A model generated the notes under the pieces. That model saw nothing but the letters and a program-made list of their open reading frames with translations, did not search any database and had not been told where the DNA came from. From an uncultured Mycoplasma sp. (GTDB lineage Bacteria > Bacillota_I > Bacilli_A > RF39 > UBA660), in the NCBI GenBank assembly GCA_905209745.1, contig CAJLUG010000068.1:1-5718 (forward strand): a stretch of 5,718 bases of DNA. The letters run 5' to 3'. Numbering within the stretch: position 1 is the first letter of the stretch; each line of letters begins with the position of its first letter. Of the stretch, positions 1 to 5,659 are shown piece after piece. The translations under genes and the position numbers were made by a program.

Positions 1-122
1 GTTTTATTACCTGAGTTAGGTATTGCCATTAAAATTTTATTCTCGGGAGGGTACCCAAATTCTTTTACCTTATTTGAAATACTTTTAGCATCTTGCTTTG
101 ATAGTAAGTTTAATTCAATCAT
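1..122 (-). CDS. Unidentified protein, N-terminal 40 codons (runs off left edge)
   Basis: An open frame starts with ATG at 122-120 and stays open to the window edge. It begins 13 nt after the stop of the UvsY-like gene, in the same direction, so it is very probably the next gene of the operon. The visible protein begins MIELNLLSKQDAKSISNKV and continues to IPNSGNK followed by Thr (the last partial codon AC- can only be Thr). The leader is A/T-rich with no Shine-Dalgarno, like its neighbours. The NSGNKT stretch faintly recalls a P-loop, but it lacks the GxxxxGK[ST] spacing, so I do not call it an ATPase. The function is unknown. That it is coding rests on the start position, the open frame and the operon spacing. 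Confidence 0.6.
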   Translation of the reverse strand, partial: MIELNLLSKQDAKSISNKVKEFGYPPENKILMAIPNSGNK

Positions 123-135
123 AGAAATAAATTTT

Positions 136-570
136 TTATTGTTGTTTTCTTAAATTAGCCGATATAGTTTGTAATATTCTTTCCCTTGTTTCATAAGCTC
201 TACATATACTTATTAATTTGTTTGCTTTGTCTGATACTTTCTGATATCTAGATAATATATCTTGATATTTTATATTAGTTATTACTTTGTTGTGTACAGT
301 ATCATTGTTTAATCTACTATCACTAGTTTTATAATATAGCCATATATTACTATATTGGTAATCCTTTTCCGCCTCTAATTTATCTCTTTTCTTTATATAA
401 TCATCTCGTAGTAATGATAGAAAAGCATAATTAGAGGGTTGATTTTTTAATTGCGAATCAATTAAATTCTCATCTATTGAAAGTTCTTTTGTGATATTTA
501 TATCTATCTTTTTGCCCTTATATACTACTGATAGTATATCATCTTTTATTTGGTTTATCTTTGTCTCCAT
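136..570 (-). CDS. UvsY-like candidate recombination mediator protein
   Basis: This is a 144-aa charged protein with no signal peptide or membrane segment. Its length, mostly helical character and layout resemble T4 UvsY (137 aa), which loads the UvsX recombinase onto gp32-coated ssDNA. Seen in the sequence: an N-terminal acidic region, then a long helical stretch from about residue 45 (YAFLSLLRDDYIKKRDKLEAE), a short aromatic segment WLYYKT at about 77-82, a linker, and C-terminal helices containing RAYETRERILQ (about 124-134), like the UvsY C-terminal RAFE region. Its ATG lies 16 nt inside the end of the polymerase gene (overlap 555-570), so translational coupling is likely, and replication-recombination coupling is a natural context. 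The resemblance is by pattern and size only. It could instead be an unrelated coiled-coil phage protein. I am confident that it is a gene and only moderately confident of the function. Confidence 0.5.
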   Translation of the reverse strand: METKINQIKDDILSVVYKGKKIDINITKELSIDENLIDSQLKNQPSNYAFLSLLRDDYIKKRDKLEAEKDYQYSNIWLYYKTSDSRLNNDTVHNKVITNIKYQDILSRYQKVSDKANKLISICRAYETRERILQTISANLRKQQ

Positions 571-3500
571 GGTGTATCAAAATCTTTTTTAAACTTATCA
601 GGATATTCGGATATAGGTATATGTTTTACTTTATTATATTCTTGATAGTATTCATCTATATTAAAATCAGGCTTAAGCATTTTTTCATAGTCATAACCTG
701 GTATAAATGGCAATTCTTCAGCCATTGTTCTACCAATTGTAAAATCCATAGACATATCAACATCATCAATTGAAAAGTTAAAATAATTTTTTGTATCTGG
801 GTTCCTACATATATCCCATATTTTATATATGGTATCTGGGGTTATATATTTAGGTTTTATAAATTGATATACAGAGTCATGTACAGTATCTACCTCTCTC
901 ATTGGAGGTAGTATACCTTTTTTTACTTCGGAATAAACTATTACAGAAGCAAATAATGCCATATCTGAAGCTGCACTTTGGACTGGTGCATTTGTAGATT
1001 GTCTCAAAGCTTCAAGATATTCACCATATTTTTCTGAGTATACTTTTGGGCACCTTCTTTTCCTACCAAACAAAGATTTAACATAGCCATGTTCTTCCAT
1101 AAACTTATGTTGCTTATCTATGTATTTTTTTATATTTGGGAAAGTTCTAAAAAAATCATCTAAGAATTCTTGTCCTTCCTCTACTGAAACTTTTTCTCCT
1201 GGTGTAGATAAGGTTTCAGCTAATTTAGGTGCAGTTTGTTCATAACAATTCTTAACTATAAGTACCCTACCTTTTCTCCTTACTATAATATTTGAATCAG
1301 GTACAGTTACACAATATACAGTATGTAAACCAGGTAACCTCTGAAACTCCCATTTTACATAGGCTTGATTAAATTTATAAGATTTCCAGTGTAAAATATA
1401 TAGTTTCCAATTTTTCTTATTTACCGTTACCCTCATATTACTCAATATACCTAATATCTGTATTATATCCGCATTTTGTTTGGAAGTAGTATAGTAATAT
1501 ATTGAATCTTTACTAGTAATATCACTAGTTACTTTAAAACTACTCCAATTACTCAACTCATCTAATAATACCTCACCATTTAGTTTAGTTATAGCTTCAG
1601 GTTTAAGGGTACTAATTTGTAAATTAACGTAATTATTTATTATAGATAATAAATCAGTATCTACTGATATATTTATAAGAGTATAACCTTTTTCTGACTC
1701 ATTGAATATAGAATATGTGATATTACAAGAATCCAATATCTTAGTTAACCTTAATTTCTCAAATTCAGTTTTTAATTGTATTATCCACTCTTGGCCAGTA
1801 TAGGTATTAAATCTTGTATATCTTTTTACAGTATTTGATTTAGCTATAAGTACAGCTATAAATCTCGTAATATTATCGTCTATGAATTTATTACTATAAA
1901 ACCCAGCACTTGGTGAATACCCCGTTCTATGATTTATGTCCTCTATAAAAACTTCACTATAATCATATACCAATTTTTTAGATTTATATAATAACCTATG
2001 ATTTTTAGTAGCACATATATTAGCAAACTTGGTTTCATGTAACCACAGTTCTTGACCTTTATGTTCAATATATTTTTGTGGTACCACAAAATTTATTCTA
2101 CCATTACACTGATTATACTGAGCTACTTTTATACCTTTTTCTAAAGAATCAAACCTTTGCCAACCAGATTCGGTTAATATTTCAGTATCCCCAGAGAAGC
2201 ATATCCCGAAATTAATACATTTTGCATTTTTTCTACGCTTTTTCCACAGTTTATAATCGGGGTGTTGCTCATCATCATATATGGGTTTTATTTTGTCATA
2301 ATCTTCTCCATATTTTTTACAAGCAGAAGCTAAATGGATATCTTTACCAGTTCTAAACCATTCTAGCATAGTTTTTTCATTAGCTAAGTGTGCTAATATA
2401 CGTAATTCTGCTTGAGAATAGTCATAAGTTAGGAATAATTCCCCAGGCGGTGTGATAAATTGCAATTTAACATCTGGATTCACCATAGTTTTTGGGATAT
2501 TCTGACCATTAGGTTCACGAGAGGATAATCTACCACTTGTTGTTCCTATTAATAAGAATCTGGGGTGTACACAACCATCATCTTGTACCAAATCACTTAG
2601 GCCGTATATAAAAGTTGAATTTATAGTTTGTATACCTCTTAAATTAAGAAGTGTATCTATAAAACCAGATTTATCTCTATCTTTTAATTGTAAAAGAACA
2701 TTTTCTGAAGTAGATGGGTTATTTGTGGGTTTTTTTGTTTTATTATCTACTGTATATTCTAATATAGGTAATCTAAAACCCTTTTTGTTTAGGAATAATA
2801 GGTCTATTAATTGCTTTACTGATTTGAAATTAAATGGTTCCAATAATTTCTTTTCTTCATTGGTTTGGTATTCACCAGCCAATACTCTTGAAATTTTGGA
2901 TTCTCGGTTTTCTATACTTCTATTTTTATTATCTTCTTTAGAAAGTTCTTCTATTTCTAACCTGAGTTTTTCTATATATTTTGTTTTTCTATCCTCTAGA
3001 AGAAACCTTTCATATCTTAAAAATTTATGGTTTCCCCTTAATTTACTTTCATATTCATTAATTAAGTTGTCATACTTATTTTTTAGCTGTTTGTTCAACT
3101 CAACATCAAATGGCATCCCATATTGTTCTGCAGATTGTAAAACCCTGCTAGCTGCCATCATAAGATTTCTATATAAGGGATAAAACCCAAGCTTTATCAA
3201 TTTTGATTCAAAAAATAAACTTAACCTAAGTGTTGAATCAGTATCCATACAACCATATTTACATAATGGTTCTAATTCTTTTTTATCCCAAGGTATTGAA
3301 TCGAAGTTATCATATTTTTCATAATTGGCAAATTCAGGAATAAATCTTCTAACCATATCTTTTAAACCATTAGGTCTTTCCTCATCTAAAAGATATTTAG
3401 CTAACATACCATCTATTACTGTACCCTGATAGTATATATTATATTTATAAAATATTTGGTTATCAAATTTCCAGTTCCAAGCTACCTTTACTATATTGGG

Positions 3501-3773
3501 GTTTTCTATTATTTTCCTACCAAATTCATTTATGGCATATTTCCAATCCCAACCTGGGTTTACATAATCTTTAGCTTGAAAATGTTCACATGGGATAGAT
3601 GCACCATAACCGGGTCTCCATGTTACCGATAATATAGTTGGTTTAAAATTTTCTACATATAAAGGAAGACCATTAGTTTCCCAGTCAACACTAGCATATC
3701 CAGTTGATATGCAACAATCGATAAGTTTTTTTAGCTCTGTATAAGACCTAATTATATGGTATTTAGTTTTCAT
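555..3773 (-). CDS. polA: Family A DNA polymerase with 3'-5' exonuclease, intein-containing precursor
   Basis: This is the replicative DNA polymerase: a 1072-aa precursor and about 754 aa after removal of the 318-aa intein. Numbering is from ATG 3773. The proofreading domain is intact: Exo I D30/E32 (DWET), Exo II NWKFD with D104, Exo III Y173 and D177 (YGCMDTDST). The polymerase domain has SGRLSSREPNGQNIP (about 413-427), motif A DYSQAELR (D451), motif B R514, K518, F522 before the intein and C843-Y844 after it, and motif C VHDS (H965, D966). A lysine- and glutamate-rich, probably coiled-coil thumb insertion lies at about 230-310. Motif C has Ser where E. coli Pol I has Glu883, and Y844 is followed by Glu rather than Gly. 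F522 is the usual Phe at the 762 position. There is no 5'-nuclease domain, as is usual in phages. The frame is open upstream to 3839, but those codons read through the tRNA, so I choose the ATG at 3773. The gene overlaps the next one by 16 nt. Confidence 0.96.
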   Translation of the reverse strand: MKTKYHIIRSYTELKKLIDCCISTGYASVDWETNGLPLYVENFKPTILSVTWRPGYGASIPCEHFQAKDYVNPGWDWKYAINEFGRKIIENPNIVKVAWNWKFDNQIFYKYNIYYQGTVIDGMLAKYLLDEERPNGLKDMVRRFIPEFANYEKYDNFDSIPWDKKELEPLCKYGCMDTDSTLRLSLFFESKLIKLGFYPLYRNLMMAASRVLQSAEQYGMPFDVELNKQLKNKYDNLINEYESKLRGNHKFLRYERFLLEDRKTKYIEKLRLEIEELSKEDNKNRSIENRESKISRVLAGEYQTNEEKKLLEPFNFKSVKQLIDLLFLNKKGFRLPILEYTVDNKTKKPTNNPSTSENVLLQLKDRDKSGFIDTLLNLRGIQTINSTFIYGLSDLVQDDGCVHPRFLLIGTTSGRLSSREPNGQNIPKTMVNPDVKLQFITPPGELFLTYDYSQAELRILAHLANEKTMLEWFRTGKDIHLASACKKYGEDYDKIKPIYDDEQHPDYKLWKKRRKNAKCINFGICFSGDTEILTESGWQRFDSLEKGIKVAQYNQCNGRINFVVPQKYIEHKGQELWLHETKFANICATKNHRLLYKSKKLVYDYSEVFIEDINHRTGYSPSAGFYSNKFIDDNITRFIAVLIAKSNTVKRYTRFNTYTGQEWIIQLKTEFEKLRLTKILDSCNITYSIFNESEKGYTLINISVDTDLLSIINNYVNLQISTLKPEAITKLNGEVLLDELSNWSSFKVTSDITSKDSIYYYTTSKQNADIIQILGILSNMRVTVNKKNWKLYILHWKSYKFNQAYVKWEFQRLPGLHTVYCVTVPDSNIIVRRKGRVLIVKNCYEQTAPKLAETLSTPGEKVSVEEGQEFLDDFFRTFPNIKKYIDKQHKFMEEHGYVKSLFGRKRRCPKVYSEKYGEYLEALRQSTNAPVQSAASDMALFASVIVYSEVKKGILPPMREVDTVHDSVYQFIKPKYITPDTIYKIWDICRNPDTKNYFNFSIDDVDMSMDFTIGRTMAEELPFIPGYDYEKMLKPDFNIDEYYQEYNKVKHIPISEYPDKFKKDFDTPWRQR
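1248..2201 (-). mobile_element. Intein in polymerase motif B, with degenerate LAGLIDADG endonuclease domain
   Basis: This 318-codon in-frame insertion separates INFGI from CYEQTA. Joining the flanks restores a normal family A motif B (compare E. coli INFGLIYG). Splicing blocks in intein numbering: block A C1 (CFSGDTEILTESGW), block B T65-x-x-H68 (ATKNHRLL), block F from about 295 (VYCVTVP, then VRRKGRVLIVKN), terminal Asn318 and extein Cys+1. The penultimate residue is Lys317, where His or Gly is usual. Residues from about 112 to 275 look like a worn LAGLIDADG (DOD) homing endonuclease: FIAVLIAKS (114-122) at the first motif, LLDELSNWSS (212-221) at the second, followed by YYTTSKQNADIIQILG, which matches the usual post-motif region. 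Neither motif keeps its catalytic Asp, so cleavage activity is probably lost while splicing must be retained, because the polymerase needs it. The boundaries are exact if C1 and N318 are as read. Confidence 0.93.
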
Positions 3774-3793
3774 AAATAATATAATTGTTCTAG

Positions 3794-3866
3794 TCTGGGT
3801 AACAGGATTCGAACCTGCGACCTCTTGCTCCCAAAGCAAGCATTCTACCTACTGAACTATACCCAG
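3794..3866 (-). tRNA. tRNA-Pro (anticodon UGG)
   Basis: A complete 73-nt cloverleaf can be folded by hand. The acceptor stem CTGGGTA/TACCCAG is a perfect 7 bp. The D arm is GTTC/GAAT with an 8-nt loop. The anticodon stem is CTTGC/GCAAG with loop TTTGGGA, giving anticodon TGG. The variable loop is 5 nt, and the T arm is GCAGG/CCTGT with loop TTCGAAT. C1-G72 and discriminator A73 are the bacterial tRNA-Pro identity features, and G37 next to the anticodon is also expected. CCA is not encoded (CTA follows position 73), so the host must add it. UGG with a modified wobble base can read all four Pro codons. The gene sits 20 nt upstream of the polymerase start and 2 nt downstream of the inverted repeat at 3869-3895, on the same strand. 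It is therefore probably transcribed with its neighbours and released by processing. Confidence 0.96.
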
Positions 3867-3868
3867 TT

Positions 3869-3895
3869 AATGTAGGTTATTTAGTAACCTACATT
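3869..3895 (-). repeat. Perfect 11-bp inverted repeat (hairpin) around the stop codon, just upstream of tRNA-Pro
   Basis: The arms AATGTAGGTTA and TAACCTACATT are perfectly complementary, with a 5-nt loop. In the minus-strand transcript the loop is CTAAA and contains the TAA stop of the hydroxymethylase-like gene; the 5' arm encodes its last codons. The stem ends 2 nt before the tRNA 5' end. No T-run follows, so it is not a standard intrinsic terminator. A role as an RNA-processing site or as a protective 3' end after release of the tRNA is inference. The pairing itself is certain, and an 11-bp perfect stem is unlikely by chance at such a position. Confidence 0.8.
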
Positions 3896-4624
3896 GTAAT
3901 CTTTCATGGAATTTTTTAATATATCCCAATCTTTCTTATATACATGAATAGAATCTATAGTATGATAAAGGTACCCAGGTTTAACTCCCACTGCATTAGA
4001 TACAAACAACATCAATTTCCATGCAAGATATACATCATTACCAAAATGGACTATAAAATCTGATGACCTTTGATGGTAGGTTATATTTAATTGTTTACCA
4101 CCTTTTACATTATCACGTATAAGGAAGTCATAATACATAGAACATGGGATTCTTTTACTACCATAATAATATTTGGTATCATCATATTTTAACCCATTAA
4201 ATATGGGTAATACTGCTTTTCTAGTGTCAAAATCAGACCTTAATAAATAAATTATATTATTTAAAGCACCAATCATTCTTTGACCATAAGTATAATCAAA
4301 TTCACCTTCACTATTTAGGAATTGTTCCCAAACTTCTTTTCTATCAAGCCAGGCATTACCAGGATTTTCAACATATTCTTGGTTTACCCTTTCTTTAAAT
4401 TCTTTATCAGCCCATTCTCTAGAATGTGTATATTTAAATAAATTATCAGGGTCAGGTAATTCTACCAAAGCATATTGTTCACAAATAAGTTCTTTGGTTA
4501 TGTAATCTTCATTGCCTTCAATATTTTTATTTTGGTAGGTTTTGGGTTTATTTATAGTGCCCATTTCCCATATATTCCTACCCATTTCAGAAATTAACTC
4601 ATAGGCACTGTCATATATTCTCAT
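3881..4624 (-). CDS. Thymidylate synthase / dCMP hydroxymethylase family protein, T4 gp42-like
   Basis: This 247-aa cytosolic enzyme belongs to the folate-dependent pyrimidine C5-methylase family. Visible motifs: probable catalytic Glu75 in KEF, VWEQF...GEFDYTYG (98-114), TRK at 134-136 for the phosphate-binding Arg pair (the second Arg replaced by Lys), nucleophile C161 in IPC, LIRD at 168-171, QRSSD (R186, S187, D189), FGND (N196, D197), and SIHVY with H227 and Y229. T4 dCMP hydroxymethylase has closely similar LIRD, MRSND, FRND and SLHVY segments. In an ungapped alignment from the RSxD motif, D197 takes the place of E. coli TS Asn177. Asp there favours cytosine, so dCMP hydroxymethylation is more likely than dTMP synthesis. 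PCS replaces the TS PCH. The start follows the 65-aa gene by 2 nt. The family is secure; the substrate is inference. Confidence 0.85.
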   Translation of the reverse strand: MRIYDSAYELISEMGRNIWEMGTINKPKTYQNKNIEGNEDYITKELICEQYALVELPDPDNLFKYTHSREWADKEFKERVNQEYVENPGNAWLDRKEVWEQFLNSEGEFDYTYGQRMIGALNNIIYLLRSDFDTRKAVLPIFNGLKYDDTKYYYGSKRIPCSMYYDFLIRDNVKGGKQLNITYHQRSSDFIVHFGNDVYLAWKLMLFVSNAVGVKPGYLYHTIDSIHVYKKDWDILKNSMKDYNVGY

Positions 4625-4626
4625 AA

Positions 4627-4824
4627 TTATTTTTTATGTTTGTTTATATATTTCCTTAACTCTTTTCTTATAACTACCAAATCTTCAATAGCTAGTAATG
4701 GAAAAGTATTCCATACATGGCCATCTACTGAAATAGAAAAGCTTATGCTTCTACCCTCTTTAGTTGGGTTATTCGTTTCATGAATATCAGTCCCTAAGAT
4801 TTTTGTTCCCATTATCCTAATCAT
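4627..4824 (-). CDS. Small protein of unknown function (65 aa)
   Basis: I do not recognise this protein. It has 65 residues, no signal peptide or membrane span, a probable beta-rich centre (ISFSISVDGHVWNTFPLLA) and a basic helical tail ending YINKHKK. Two starts are possible in frame: ATG at 4824 and ATG at 4812 (giving 61 aa, MGTKILG...). Neither has a Shine-Dalgarno. It lies 28 nt after the TS-fold paralogue and 2 nt before the hydroxymethylase-like gene, so it is almost certainly co-translated with them. It may be an accessory or unrelated small phage protein; the sequence gives no function. Confidence 0.72.
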   Translation of the reverse strand: MIRIMGTKILGTDIHETNNPTKEGRSISFSISVDGHVWNTFPLLAIEDLVVIRKELRKYINKHKK

Positions 4825-4852
4825 AAATATATAAGATTTTTATATACTCATA

Positions 4853-5659
4853 TTAGATTTGGTATAATTCAGCAGGTAACTTGCAATCTTTTACTAGTAA
4901 TTGCGGCCATGGTCCAGTATCTTTTAAAGATTTTGCCACCCTTTTCCATATTTTATATTTTACTTCTTCTTCATCGTGTTCTATAAACCATTTTAACCTA
5001 TCTTTCATATATAATGATATATTATCTTTTCTATTACCAAGAATCTTGAATACATCTTTATGTGAATGATAGAGTAATAGGGTTACATAATCATTATATG
5101 CCCGGGATATATAAACTGATATTTCAAATTTACTACCGTTGAATATGTATTCACCTAATCTTTGAAAGAGGAGTAAATCTAATGCCAACCTTTTAGTTAC
5201 TTCTGAAGCCCTTAGATTAAACGATAGGTAGTTTTTCTTTTTCATAGTCCAAACCGTCATAGATAATAGGCACCCTTTACCATTTTTATGAGTATTATCA
5301 AATCTCAATGTACTCATTATGTCACCATTAAATAAATATGATTTAGGTGTATCAGTATTATGACGATGTATTATTATATCATTTCTTAAAGCTTTTAAGT
5401 TTTCAAAATTTAGGTAGTTTCTAACTAAAGAGCCCCATTTATGGCTATAATTAAAATACCTACCAAAATCTAAATCTTCTGGTAGGTATGGATTTTCTAT
5501 AGAAAATGATAAATTGGGGACCATACAAGCTTTAGTATCTATGATTATATCTTCTATCTCTCTTGTTATAAACCCTTCATTTATTTTTTCCCAAGCTTCT
5601 AATGAGTCTCTGAACTTTAGATGAAACTTTTTTAGGTTTATTGCATTTTCCTCTATCAT
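4853..5659 (-). CDS. Probable divergent thymidylate-synthase-fold protein
   Basis: This 268-aa protein has no membrane segment. Its layout follows the thymidylate synthase family: N-terminal SLEAWEKINEG (19-29), IENP at 54-57, a KW..L...YLNFENL segment (74-88), a Cys130 in GKGCLLSMTVW at the position of the catalytic Cys, then YLSFNLRASE (R150, S152, E153) in place of the QRSxD phosphate-binding motif. D161 falls at the Asn177-equivalent position, and SVY at 181-183 stands where HxY is expected. The catalytic His therefore appears lost and the RSxD motif is altered, so it may bind a nucleotide or act on a different substrate, or serve as a partner of the hydroxymethylase-like protein two genes downstream. 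About 75 helical, charged residues extend the C terminus. The start at 5659 overlaps an upstream open frame by 83 nt. It is certainly a gene; the fold assignment is by eye and moderate. Confidence 0.6.
   Translation of the reverse strand: MIEENAINLKKFHLKFRDSLEAWEKINEGFITREIEDIIIDTKACMVPNLSFSIENPYLPEDLDFGRYFNYSHKWGSLVRNYLNFENLKALRNDIIIHRHNTDTPKSYLFNGDIMSTLRFDNTHKNGKGCLLSMTVWTMKKKNYLSFNLRASEVTKRLALDLLLFQRLGEYIFNGSKFEISVYISRAYNDYVTLLLYHSHKDVFKILGNRKDNISLYMKDRLKWFIEHDEEEVKYKIWKRVAKSLKDTGPWPQLLVKDCKLPAELYQI

Noticed and set aside
561..773. Plus-strand 70-aa open frame
   Set aside because: It lies opposite the strongly supported C-terminal end of the polymerase; its composition is the hydrophobic pattern typical of an antisense shadow in AT-rich DNA.
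1248..2201. Group I intron instead of an intein in the polymerase gene
   Set aside because: The reading frame is open throughout the insertion and carries intein blocks A, B and F with C1, TxxH, terminal Asn and Cys+1, so splicing is at the protein level.
2725..3183. Plus-strand 152-aa open frame
   Set aside because: It is antisense to the thumb/coiled-coil part of the polymerase; its Ser/Leu/Phe-rich composition is the complement of Lys/Glu-rich codons.
3774..3839. 22-codon N-terminal extension of the polymerase reading frame starting at ATG 3839
   Set aside because: Those codons lie mostly inside the tRNA-Pro (the VAGSNPV-type peptide is the well-known translation of a tRNA T arm). The ATG at 3773 begins a normal polymerase N terminus.
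3794..3866. Host tRNA fragment marking a prophage attachment site
   Set aside because: The tRNA is complete, within a same-strand phage operon, with no integrase or duplicated segment visible in the window.
3869..3895. Canonical Rho-independent terminator
   Set aside because: The hairpin is perfect but no T-tract follows on the minus strand; the next bases are the tRNA itself.
4828..4846. Inverted repeat TATATA...TATATA in the gap between the TS-fold gene and the 65-aa gene
   Set aside because: It is only six A/T pairs in AT-rich sequence with no G or C in the stem and no T-run, so it is not distinguishable from chance.
4881..5069. Plus-strand 62-aa open frame
   Set aside because: It is antisense to the C-terminal part of the TS-fold gene and unlike any protein I know.
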